This document shows, piece by piece, positions 37,858-48,864 of a DNA stretch of 64,000 nt. Numbering within the stretch: the first letter of the stretch is position 1; each line of letters begins with the position of its first letter. This DNA is from Ganoderma boninense (taxonomy: Eukaryota; Basidiomycota; Agaricomycetes; Polyporales; Polyporaceae). Under the pieces are notes generated by a model. The model worked only from the letters and a program-made list of their open reading frames with translations. It was not told the origin of the DNA and searched no databases. Both the position numbers and the translations under genes were made by a program. The stretch is from assembly GCA_002900995.3 (NCBI GenBank), contig CM035304.1, positions 4,356,134-4,420,133 of the forward strand. The letters are read 5' to 3'.

Positions 37858-40800
37858 ATGGGGGCTAATCGTAGGTTTCTAGCCCCTCCAGCCCTATACG
37901 ACGAGACGTCTGTCGTGGCACGGCAGACAAAACAAGGAGTGCGGCTCATCAAGAGGAAGTCGCAGGTGCACTTCCATCCCAGGGCAGCAGCCACGGCAGC
38001 TGGGGAGCCGGGCACAGCACATATCGCCGAGCAGGTCCCACATGTCCCGGCACCAGACGACATACCGGACTACAACGAGATCACCTTCGACCCCCACACG
38101 GCAGCTCGCAGGAAGGCCAAGGTATGTTGCATCAACCGTGAACACTACCTGATTGCTCACTGGCTGTGCTGGCATGCGGATAGTCACAGAACGATTTTCA
38201 GAGGGAGTATCTTACTGTCCAAGACGAATACCTCCATCGGCAGCTCGCGAACGAGGGGCCGCCACCAGGGGGCATCAGGTCGTGCGGCCATCCCGCATTA
38301 TGGCGATGCCTGACCTGCCATGCGTATCCCACGTTCTGTGCGAGCTGTTGCCGGACAGCTCACACATCGCACCCTCTCCACCGCATCGAATTCTGGTCCG
38401 GATCCTATTACCGAGCTGCCTGGCTGCGGCAGCTCGGTGTACAGATTCACTGTGGCCACCATGGGCTTCCATGCCCTGCAATTGGGGTGTATACCCCTGA
38501 TGCGGCAGGTGGGGATGACCCATCGCTACGTCCATCATCTGGTTCGTTGCCGCATACGCCTGCGCGAGCCACCGCACGTTCCCTAACAGTTGCCGTAGAC
38601 ACTTACGAGGATGCCGAAGAAGAGGAGGAGGTGCCCTTCCTCGTTGAAGATCCTGACTCGGAGCTGGAGGATGAAGATGGGGATCTCTATTACGGAAGCA
38701 ACGTCGACGTCTTCCTACCAGTGCTTACCGACCTGCCATGGATGGGCGATGGACCCCGGCAGCCGCCGCCGAGTACTCCAAACGCAGCGGCATCGGCACC
38801 AGGGGATGGTACGTGTGGAAAGGATAGGATGATCGTCGTCGTAGATACCGACGGCATCCACGAGCTGCCGTTCACATTCTGTGCATGTGCAAACGCAGGT
38901 CGAGAGGACGTACAGCTCCTCGATCTCGGGTACTATCCGGCTTCGATTCATCGCCCCAAGACTGTTTTCACCACACGCCTGCTCAACGACTTCCTCCTTA
39001 CGAACAAGGAATGCAAGACGTCCACCCACAACTACTACAATAAACTGCGGCGCATTACGAATGCCGCTTTCCCCCACATGGTGCCGGTGAGTAAATATCG
39101 ATGCCGGTGTGGATTGACGTCTTATGTCCACGTATCCCAGGACCGATATAAGGAGCTCTTAAGAGTGTCGCGGCAGTGGCGTAACCAGCAAATGCGGAAG
39201 GATGCGGGCTTTGGTCATCGGAAGGAGTCTATCGGGCCCGGAGACCTTGCCGTACGCTGCCCCGCCTGTCCCCAGCCGGGTGTCAACCTGCCGGAGGGAT
39301 GGGAGCAAGACGAGAAACAGTATGGCCGTCAGGGAGGGCGCAATCATGTTGTTTGACATAGCTGACGTTGAAATCCGTAGGTGGAAGTACACACGGTCGG
39401 TCGTCCTCGACGGGAACTTCAGCGCCCAGCATCGGAAGATGCGAAATCCTGACGATGATGTCGCGTTAGCTGACGGCCATGCGTTCATGGTAACCGATGC
39501 GCCCTACAAAGAGCATTTGCGAACTGCCGCGGAGTTCAATGAGGTGGGTTCCAGCTCTGCATTATCTCATGAATTCGACGCTAGAGGGGGGGCTGAAACC
39601 AATGTCGGAAAATAGAAATCGACGTGCCATGACCATCGAGCTGTCATGAATGCCACGATGGACCGCGGAAATCTTGAGGCGACTGGCATCGGTGCCGCTG
39701 CCTGTTCACGACACGGATTCTTTGCACCCCATGCATGCGTCGATTTTCAGCAGGGGGAACGGTAGGTTTTGGGTCCGGTTCCCATGCCCCAACGATGCGA
39801 GGCTAATAGTTGTTTAGCCAGCGGAACATGGACTATATCCTTCATTGGATTTTCATCTATCTCAATGGTCTGCGCCGAATTCTCATTCTTTACGACATTA
39901 TCTGCCAATTTTTCGTGCATCTCTTTTCCCGCTTCGAGAAAAGTCCCCATCTTCATATGCCTCCAGGCCTCACGATTCTTCGCGGAATTGGTCAGTTCCA
40001 TGTGCATGGCCACATCGCGAAGTGTTTTCCACGATTCTCCCTGAACTTTATCTTTGGTGCCGGAGTCCAAGACGGCGAGATAATCGAGACGCTCTGGAAT
40101 AAGACAAACGCTGTAGCTGACAGCACACGTGGCATGTCCTCGGCACATCGGCGAGAGGTCATCGACGACCATATGAATGATTCAAATTGGATGAAGCTTA
40201 CCAGGATCTGTACGTTAGTTTCTCTGTCTCTACGCGCATGCCCACACGATTTGACTATAACGGATCGAACGCAGCCGTTCTTCTCACTAGGAAGTGGCAG
40301 CGGGCATGCAGAGAATCAGCTCCGGCAACGTTGGCGTTCGACGAACTGACCGCAGGATCTGATCCTGTGCAGTGTGCACGGTGGCGGGAAGAGGCAGACG
40401 AGGCAGACGCTGGCAGGTCGGAGAATCCGGCAGTCATGGATATCTACGATGTCTCGAGTACTCCGTGTGCGTATAGGCAGGTTGGTGGATCTTTGAAACA
40501 CGTCTGACGATGCTTTGAACCAGTGCCGACGAGGAAGGAGGTCCAGGTGATGCTTGCACAGAAGGAGCTCATAGAAGGTGCCAGCGCGGAGGCCTTCGGT
40601 GCCGCAGATTGGATTGCTAATGGGCTACGTATCGAAGAGACAAAGTAGGCATTCTCGGCATTGCAGCCAACATATACTAACGGGTGGGACTTTGTACAGG
40701 CTTGCCGTTGCTTACGCGGCACGACGAGTGAACGCCAGCTCTGGTACCCAGACCCGGCTATCACTCGTGCAGCAAAGGCAGCGGCTTGCTTCATCTATCA

Positions 40801-41756
40801 CTGCGTTTCACAAGGCGGGACATCGGCACATACCAGGGTACCTCCCAGGCGATGGGGGGGAGCTCGGCAACGATCCGACAGCCTTCGGGGCGGAGTGGGA
40901 TGAAGAACATGGAGAGCCCGGCACGTCAGCAGCAGACCTGCCTCTAGATAGGCCCGAGGTCCATCCTATAGGCCTCCCATCCACGCTCGGCATCGAGTTC
41001 CTCGCCCAAATGGACTTGCTAGACCTCGCAAAAAAGGAGCGGCAGCTACGCGAAGGCCAGCTCAATGATGCCCTCCAGGGAATCCGTACCGGCATCGGAT
41101 ACAAGTCTTTGCTGTACCGCGCTAAGGTTCGAAACGCGTCATCATATCGTGCAAAGCTTCGAAGCTTCGACGACATCCACGTAGCTGACGAAGGTGTCCG
41201 CAAACACGTCCGAGTGTATCAGCAAGCCCGGCAAGCGATGGAACGTCTTTTCGACGCTGACGACAGTGCCGACGAACAAGCCCTCCTACAATTCCGCTTA
41301 CGATACAAAGCGATCAAGAAGGAAGATCTGAAAGTGTCTACGGCAGTGATAGAGTCGTTTACCCCTGGAGTGCGGAACGCACATTCGGCATGGTTCTGGA
41401 ACGTTTCGGACACTGCAACGGGTGAGGAAACGCAGTGGGTTCAGGACTGTGAGTACTTATTGAAATAGCGGCACCATACCCACCTGGACTGAGCTGCTAC
41501 AGATCGACGAATGCTGTGGCTCCGAGCATATGCACGCAAGTCGCGATGGGACGAGGAGCTAGAACTGGTACCATTCGAAATGGAATGTACCATCCGTTCG
41601 TTTGAGCGGAAGGCGGTTGAGTGGGAGGAGTTAGCAGCCGTAGATATTACAGAAGGTCATGGTGCCTATGCGCACCGGCAGGTCGATTTGTGGCGCACGT
41701 TGCGGGATCATGCCTCGGCAGCGTTTGCAACTGCCCGGGCGAAGTATAGGGCCTAG
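37858..41756 (+). CDS. KDZ transposase with CxC2 cysteine cluster, apparently intact
   Basis: Ten exons (37858-38121, 38184-39086, 39141-39319, 39381-39543, 39616-39761, 39818-40209, 40275-40466, 40524-40644, 40700-41448, 41503-41756) join into 1,120 residues with every junction in frame; the intron at 39087-39140 is a multiple of three. The CxC2 cluster lies at residues 122-144 (CGHPALWRCLTCHAYPTFCASCC), followed by HPLHRIEFW. The catalytic core shows VVLDGNFSAQHRKMR (Asp 459), TGIGAAACSRHGFFAP, GERQRNMDY, LILYDIICQF (Asp 578), FHVHGH and DGEIIETLWN (Glu 639 or 642), the pattern of the KDZ DDE-type fold. The C-terminal helical part (MLWLRAYARKSRWDEE) matches full-length relatives. It should excise and insert the element in the nucleus. 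No stop or shift is seen, so the element may be young or active. Confidence 0.92.
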
Positions 41757-41878
41757 ATACACGGGATTAAATATACGTACACGGAGATGAATAAAGCGCC
41801 GGCAGCACATGTGATCTCCAGGGTGCCGGTCGCACGATTTGCTCTTCCTTGTGGTCTAAGTCGTCCTCGAACCACGCC

Positions 41879-42634
41879 ATGAGCCTTCAACATGAGACAT
41901 CGAAAGACGTGCTATCCTCGGCACGTCTTGAAGCCCTCCTCGTCGTGTGGAGGATCAGGGAAGCGCTAGATGCTCTGCCCGACTCTGCCGATAGTTTGAC
42001 GCTGCGCCGGTGGAACCATGGCATCGCCCGCGAGCTTGTAGGTGCAGTCGTACAGTGCCGACGTGGTCAAGATGTGCCGCAGTGACGCTGACCGATCGTT
42101 TTTGTGCGTAGTGGGTTGCCATCTCAGCGATCGGCCTCGCGGGTGCGATGGAAATGGCACTGTCGGTTGCCCACAGTGCAGCAGTCATCTCTTGCCATCC
42201 CCTCACCTACCTGCTTCGCGCGGCAACTTGGGAAGATCGCCGCCTTCGCTTCAACGTGTTGAGTATCAACAAATCAACGTACCTTTCACTCAGCACTCTC
42301 AATCCCGAGGTCCTTCACGGACTCGAAGACAGCTGGACGTTTCCTAAATGGTGGACATGGTCTCACGATGGGCCTGGAGATGGGAAACGATGTCCCGAGT
42401 GGTGGATGAACCCATCTGCAGATGTGGTAAGTTGTCTTTGCCCCTGGCTAGAATGTGTTTATTGATTCTAGCCAGGGCCCACCAATGCTCGTTTTTGAAT
42501 CTGATAAGAACGACCTACATACAGCATCTGGAGAGATATACCTCGCGTTGGAGAGAGTACTGGCGGACAAAGAGGCTGAGTTGAGAGAATTGGATGAATG
42601 CATCATCCAGGAAGAGCTTGAGCTAAGTAGGTAG
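41879..42634 (+). CDS. Small cargo ORF downstream of the transposase
   Basis: Three in-frame exons (41879 to about 42032, about 42113-42426, about 42476-42634) give a protein of roughly 200 residues. It has an N-terminal helix pair, a hydrophobic Ala/Gly-rich segment (WVAISAIGLAGAMEMALSV) that could be one membrane helix, an aromatic block (TFPKWWTWSHDG, EWWMNP) and a charged C-terminal coiled coil (ALERVLADKEAELRELDE). I do not recognise the family. It lies about 120 bases after the transposase stop codon on the same strand, inside the element. Confidence 0.55.
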
Positions 42635-42979
42635 TTAATATCAATATGTGCTGGGGGGGGGCGAAAATGTCCTTGAAGATGATGTGAATACTTTGCTTGA
42701 TACGTTCGTTGTGTGATTTAGTTATGAATATTGCCTACTAGAAGTTAACATGAGAGTGCCGGTATCTGATAGAGGTCCCCCCATGGGGTGTAGTACCTAG
42801 AATAGTACTCAAGGATACATAGGTCAGCCAAATATGGTGCCGGTGGGGAGGAATTAGCACAAGATTAAGCGGCGTAGTTGGAATATTAATTGCAAGTAAG
42901 GACCATAAGTAACAGGGTCGTACGATGGAAGTGGGGCCCTATATTTCGCCCCAAGCACCGCTGCCCGAAGTTGAATCGC

Positions 42980-43266
42980 GGCCGGTCAACAAGGGCGCTT
43001 ACATGGGGTGGGCGGCCGGCTAGCGAGCGCTGGCACTGCATTGGCCGGCCGTCTACCTACACCGTGCGTTGCCATTTTACTGGCTATTTCCGCTTAATAC
43101 TGTGATTACGGTGTTCATTTACGACCAAATGGCCGCTACCGTCAGTCCGACGTTGTGGATGTGGCCTCAAACCAAAGGAGAAGCACGCCCGGCCGGTGTG
43201 CACAGCCACGTATGGGCGCCCCTGGGCCGGGCGACTAAACGAGGGAAATTAGCGTCGCCGGCCCGG
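42980..43266. repeat. Right subterminal GGCCGG palindrome cluster, cut by gap
   Basis: GGCCGG or GGCCGGCC occurs near 42980, 43012, 43043 and 43191, with CCGGCCCGG ending at the gap. One copy (CGGCCGGTG) has the same flank as a left-end copy at 27370. The true end of the element is probably inside or just beyond the N run. Confidence 0.5.
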
Positions 43267-43366
43267 NNNNNNNNNNNNNNNNNNNNNNNNNNNNNNNNNN
43301 NNNNNNNNNNNNNNNNNNNNNNNNNNNNNNNNNNNNNNNNNNNNNNNNNNNNNNNNNNNNNNNNNN
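43267..43366. other. Assembly gap of 100 N
   Basis: Exactly 100 unknown bases, the standard placeholder for a scaffold join of unknown size. Sequence quality changes abruptly across it, from clean transposon DNA to indel-rich sequence. Confidence 0.99.
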
Positions 43367-44199
43367 CAGTTCCCCCCCAGATCATTTCCCCTCCGAGTCT
43401 TTCCCTGAGCTCATTGGGGAATCCCGTTTCCCGGGGGACGTCTTCAACTATCAAAAGAGGGGGCTTTAAATATTTTGGCTTATGATACATTTTTCCCATT
43501 CATGCGCTGACACTGGACAGACACCATCTTTCGGGACGACCTCAACTTCCCCTTACCCCCCAAACAGGCGCACCTTCCCACCACGCTCGTGGCTCTGGTT
43601 CAGATCGCTAACCAACGACGCGCCGGGCCCCCGCAGCCCCTTTTCCCAGCACTTTCCTCGAGAAACCAGTTCATCTCGAGTACCCGCGCACGGAAATGCA
43701 ATTTTCAAATGATTTTAACCGGGGGGAAATACTTGGGGCCCCCCTAAGGAGGCTCGATCGCTGTGGAAGCCCCCAAACTTGACCGGAGCCCGAAGGGGAC
43801 AATCAAAACCGCTTTAGGCTCGACGTCTGGCAGGAGATGGGGGAACAAACGGGGCCCCCTTCACCTTCCCCTGAGTACGCGTCCAAATTTTTCCCAATCT
43901 TCCATCGGGTTGCCACGTTTTCGCCCTTCTTATCCCCAGAAAAAAAAAGGGGCACCCCCCAAAAAAACCTTCGACACCCCCGCCGCCCCTTTTTCGCCCG
44001 GGGTAAACCCTTTCGAACCGTCCGTCTTCCCCCCCAAACGACCCGCGCGGGCGCGCGGCGCGAAAACGCCCCGCTCTCCAAGAACTGGCCCGCAGCCCGT
44101 TCACGCCCCCTGGGCCCAACTTCTACCTGACGACACCCCGGAAACCGGGCCCACGGGGACCTCCCCGATCGAGCCCGCCGTTTTTCCCTTCACCGGAGG

Positions 44200-44560
44200 C
44201 TCTGGGCGAACCCCCTCCCCCCAAGGGCAATCCCCTGGGTTTTTTCTACCGGGGCAAAGCCCGGACTCGCAGGACGCGCAACCGCAGCAAAACCGAGGGC
44301 CATCCAGAACTTCACCTTCGGGGGGTTTCAGGGCTTCCCCCGGGCGCCCCGCGCGCACCCCCGGTACCGGGGGGACACGGGGGCGCCCGGGGGGGATCGC
44401 CAAACCGGAGCGCAACGTCTCGTACGTGCGTTCGCGGGGGGCGGGAAACCTGAAACCCGAGTACAAGGGATGCCCGGGCGCTCGTATTCTTGCGCGAGTC
44501 ATCTGGGGGATAACCCGAACGGGCCCGTGTCAGGAGGGGTCCGTCGTGGGGGGGGAGAAC
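44200..44560 (+). pseudogene. Serine carboxypeptidase (S10), C-terminal fragment, frame-broken
   Basis: Read across several frame changes, the stretch gives AIQNFTFGGFQGF, then HQ-ERNVSYVR-RGAG, EYK-ARILARVIWGDNPNG, which aligns by eye with the end of fungal S10 carboxypeptidases (catalytic-His loop and the last helix before FVLGDN). Upstream sequence to the gap is too noisy to read. Homopolymer stretches (runs of g, c or a) sit at the frame changes, so many are probably read errors. A second, longer copy lies at 48865-51480. Confidence 0.5.
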
Positions 44561-46389
44561 CCCGCGCGGGCGCAGGACTACTTGTTCGGGGGAGGAGAGG
44601 TGTTCTACGGGTCGTCGGCGACGCGGGGGCACGCTCGTGGCCCCCGAGCGCGACGGTCGCGTCTTGGGAGGGGTTTCTTGGCTGGCGAGGGCGACTACGA
44701 CGCCGGCCCCTACGAGCGAGACTTGAACCCGGGTTTTGAGGCAGTTCACGTGCGTCGCGAGTTGGACGCTCGACGAATCGCTGTTTTCTGTGATATCGGA
44801 CTTGTTCGCTGCCATTTTAGCTGTTGACGTTATGCTCTGCTACGACTTTTGGATTTTTTTGAGAAACGATTGTTTTGGCGACTGTACAAAATATAGACGT
44901 TCTGCCTTCGTTACGAACTGCGAAGAGCCCTTGGGCGGATCCAGTGGATCATGCTCTCAGTTTCTACCTCGTCAATCAAACGTGCTCTGCGTGGATGTAA
45001 ATGTTGTGTCTAACAAAATAAACCTCAGAAGCTCGGCACCGGACACTGGGAAGGGAGTCTAAAGGGGATGGGGGTTGATGTCTCCTGCCAAGATTCGTTG
45101 CAGCGTAGCCGGGGGACTTGACCCCAAGCACCAGTTGGTGAGCGTTCACGTAACACATTCTTCTAAGTCATTGTTGAAGACGTAGGCGTTCATTGTGTTG
45201 GTTTGTGAGGAGACGTCGCTTTGGGCATGAGCTCTAGCGCCCGTTCCCCCGCGCGCTTTTTGGGGCGTCTAGTATCCCCTGCTCGGGGCGACCAGCGCCG
45301 CGACTGCATTCTGTGGCCTCTCCTTTTGACATGAAATTTGACGGGGGAGGGCCCCCCTTCCAGTTCTTTGGGCCTCTCGACATTACTGCCATAGAAGGAA
45401 TCTGCTATGGCTGGAAAAGGGCCTCTCATCTGCGTTGTTGGTTTTTCTGCCAACCGAGGACCTGCTTAGGGCAATTCAAAGGGTTTTGACTACCACAGCA
45501 ACAGAGGTGCGAATTCCCCCTTTTTCAGGAAGCCTGCACGTATTGAATCGGCTCTATCACGAGCGAATGGGCTGGTGTACGACACATGTTCTCGCGACCC
45601 CACCCTTGGCTACTGTCGGCCGTCGCCACGGGACGGTTCCCGAGTTGTCTTTTTGATGACACATTCCACGATCAGGTACTCACGTTAAAACGGCTTTGTG
45701 ATAGATCCCTTTTGGGCAAATACCTTCTGCAGGGGGGATCCAGCTCATCCTCACCGACGTCACAAGCGCCAATCCATGCGATTTACGCTTTCAACTTCAA
45801 TGAGCTCGACATCCAACCTTCCCCAAAAGCAACAGGCATCTCAACGCATTCCACCCGTTTTACGACAAAGACTTCCTCAAGGCAGATTTTACTCGTGGGG
45901 GGAAACCTGACACTCGCAAAGGACTGCACTTGACAGCGAGGGGCTGTCGCAAGTAGGGGACTTTTAAGCCGCAAAATATTGGTCTTACTTTGACTATTTC
46001 CCGTTTCAGGTCAACCTTGCACAACTATTTGCCCCAAAACCTCGTTGAAAAAGAGAAAACGGAAGTCCTCCTCATCTCGACCACTCCAGGTACTCCTGAT
46101 TTTCATGAACGGACAACACGTCACTCCGGGATCGGGGAAACGCTATGACATTTTCAACCGCGGTCGCGAAGGCGTACAGCATCTCCGGGCGTTCTCTACA
46201 ACAGGTACCCCTAAATTCCCCTCGCCTAAATGTCCTGATTTCCCAGGGTTAAGCGGAACAGTTCGATGTCAGATATGAACAAGGCGATACGGTACGGAGA
46301 AGCCCCTACGTTATAGGGCAAGGCACGCATGGGCAGTCTATTTTCCAATACATCAAGTAGGGCCTCGCGCCTATTCCTGAGGGGCGTTG
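44561..46389. other. Unresolved, noisy sequence
   Basis: The part after 44,800 is AT-richer and looks like a 3' untranslated region followed by intergenic DNA. From about 45,450 to 46,300 short plus-strand frames may be the indel-broken N-terminal part of the GPI1-like gene, but I cannot align them with confidence. Confidence 0.35.
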
Positions 46390-47370
46390 CACTTACTTCG
46401 GTGCGACAGATTTCACAATTGCCTCTGGTTGGCGTTTAATGATGTGATAATCGGCCTCACGTTCGGTCGTTTTTGAGCGAAAACAAGGACTATCTCGCCC
46501 CCCGTGGCTCCACTATGGCCTACAGGTTTGCAAAACCCCGCGGGCCTCGCGTACCCGATCATTAACCCCCATTGTTCTACAGGGGACCTCGTCGACGCAT
46601 GCGCGACGCGTTGCTGGGTTGAACCCTTGGCCAGCCGGGCCCGAAACGAACACGGGCTCACAGTTCTACTGCCACTCGCTCGTCGGAGTTGTCTCCGCCT
46701 GGGGGTGAAAGTCCCCCCCTTATTTACACCCGCATCACCCACATACCCGCTTAAAAACGGCTTTCCCGGGCTGCTCCAAAACGGGCGCCACACTTTTTCC
46801 CGCCCTCATATGGTCGTCGGCGCAGGCGGTGCTTCGGGATGCGATGGTCGTCTCCTCCCTCCGACGTGCTCAGCTTCCACTGCACATCTTAGTGTTTCTA
46901 CGGATCTCCGCGCGTCTTCCGGCACCAGCTCCCTCGGGGGCGCCTGTGGAACCTGTTCCGGGGGGAAACGGTACAACGTCTGCGGAACCGCATCGACGCG
47001 TGGGACTACGACCTCGACCAGCTGCTCCCGGGGCGATCCGTTTACGCTCCTTGCGTTTTGTCCCCGACGGTCTGACGTACTATGCCTGTTTGCCACAGAA
47101 GTCCAGCCTCCCCGCACCCTGTTGCCGTTTGTTTTCGCGCAAACCCGACGAGGCTGTTTTTAGATCCTTCATGGGAGTTCGACACCAGCACGGGATCTTG
47201 AACCATTTTTTCCCCTCTTTTGCGCTGCTCCTACGCGTCAAGGGTCCGTTGCGCCTCCCAGGTTTGCCACCCAGCTTTTTATTTGGCGACTCTTCAACGG
47301 CTGATGATACACTTAGGGGTGGCATTTTAAGTTCCCTACCGGGGCACTCCTCTCTCCGTAAGTGCTCTGA
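46390..47370 (+). pseudogene. GPI1: GPI1/PIG-Q (GPI-anchor GlcNAc-transferase subunit), frame-broken
   Basis: Switching between the three plus-strand frames gives recognisable Gpi1 sequence in the right order: WRLNDVIIGLTFGRFLSENK, then a block ending CHSLVGVVSAWG, RVFRHQ, WNLFRG, LRNRIDAWDYDLDQLL, LTYY, and MNHFFPSFALLLRVKGP-RLPG. Gpi1 is an ER membrane subunit of the complex that transfers GlcNAc to phosphatidylinositol, the first step of GPI anchor synthesis. At least six frame changes occur in under 1 kb, mostly at homopolymers, so this is either very poor sequence or a dead copy. The gene is normally single-copy and essential, which favours poor sequence. Confidence 0.6.
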
Positions 47371-48864
47371 CCCACGCGAATTTCCTTCAAGGCCCTGCCT
47401 ATGATGCCTATACCACCTAGAGCCTTCCTCGCCGTTGTCCTCCATTTCCGGCATTAGGTTCGCGTTCTTGACTATTTCACCCCCGAACTCACGTTGATGC
47501 CTTCTTCCAGCACAACTAGCGGGGAGATTGACGATGCACTACCATCCTTTGAGCATGCGGGGCCAGCTGCGTCAGGACGACTCCCTAAACCCCAAATTTT
47601 CCCCGGGCAACAATTCGGTACAGCATATCCCCCCGAGGACTTTTTAAAAAAAGACCGTAGGGCGTGCATTCTGCTGGATCCTTTCTGTAGACCATCTTTG
47701 GGGCAGAGCTTAAACATGGTATTTTTTTTTCAGGATGTCGTGCTATCCGTTCAAGCATCCCCAAAGGGCCCGGGCGACTACGTGTAGGGTGCGCCGGTGT
47801 AAACTGAGATCGACAGCCCTGCCCGCCCCTTCAACTCGGGCCGTCCACTTTGGACTCAACTTATCGATGCGTCTCAGATATCCCCTCGCGGGGGTGCTAT
47901 CACCCCCCAAACCCTAATGCGTTGCATTTTGAAAAGAACGGAATTCTGGTCGGGCCACCGCACGAACATTTTTTCGCACTCATCAAGAGATCCGAGTCGC
48001 GTGCGTTCAAACAATGAGCATGCAGACTCGTCCGCCTTGCAAAAGGGGGGGGAGCGTTCTAGTAGGGACTCTGGTGTCAGCGCGTCAACCATTTCAAGTG
48101 CGGGGTGCGCGGCGGGTTTTTTGTTTTGCTTCGGCAAGGGGGGGGTCGCAACCGCGTGACCCCAGCTCCGGGGCGTCCCGCAGAGATTGTACCCGGTGTG
48201 TACCATGCCAGGGCAACACAGTAAGTCTCGGAGGTTAGTACCACAACCCCGCCCAAAACTCGTCCAAATGCCTCCACATCAATGCTACTCATTCCATAGC
48301 GCATTAGGAAGCGCATGTCAGCGCAATACCAGGGTTTGTTGAAAACCTCTGAAGACCGACATGAAAGAATTGTATCGATCTGCCGTACCATCATGATATC
48401 ATATCCGAGTCCAACTCAATGCCTCCTGGGCGCCGCGGGCCCTGGGCCTCGCTATGAGGAACGTCGAAGCAGCGTCGAAGTCACACTCTATAACCTTGCA
48501 GCTCGGACCCAGGTGCGTCGTGCCAATTATACGCCTCGCCAAATATATCAGCCACTCACTGACACGCAAGCTTCACCCTTTCGAGCCTCGCGTCGGCTCT
48601 TCAACATTCGCCCGCTAACGCATCGTTTCGCCAGGAAATGTGCTGTGCTGTCCTAAGGTCTATGACTGCAGTGGCTACGTTGTACTGAGCGAGCTTGCAG
48701 GGCTGTCCATCCGCAGCGAACCAGCGACCTCTTAGACATCGATCACGAGTGAGCAGCGGTCGCCTCATGGCCGCAGCTTGCAACTCACTTCATGTCCGAG
48801 GCAAAGCTTGCTCAATCTAAATGGTATATATGTGTTATCCAAAGAGCACTATGCTGCAGACGAT
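47371..48864. other. No gene recognised
   Basis: Should hold the 3' end of the GPI1-like gene and the promoter of the next one. Short frames are present without recognisable motifs; runs of single bases remain frequent up to about 48,150, after which the sequence looks cleaner. Confidence 0.35.

Larger units (their letters stand above)
27285..43266 (+). mobile_element. KDZ-superfamily DNA transposon with cargo genes (right end in gap)
   Basis: The unit is defined by a full KDZ transposase (37858-41756), flanking cargo genes on both strands, and GGCCGG-palindrome clusters at both ends. The left limit is set where GC-rich palindromic sequence begins, about 240 bases after the DUF6533 stop codon. 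The right limit is at or beyond the N gap. I could not recognise exact terminal inverted repeats or a target-site duplication. Known KDZ elements in basidiomycetes are large, carry accessory genes, and some are linked to TET/JBP family genes. Orientation follows the transposase. Confidence 0.8.

Noticed and set aside
27240..43266. Perfect terminal inverted repeats for the KDZ element
   Set aside because: Comparing the left end with the reverse complement of the right end by eye gave only shared GC-rich motifs, no long match; the true right end is probably in the gap.
43763..44827. 354-codon plus-strand open frame
   Set aside because: Pro/Gly/Arg-rich product of GC-rich noisy sequence; the recognisable S10 peptides within it jump between frames, so the single frame is not a gene.
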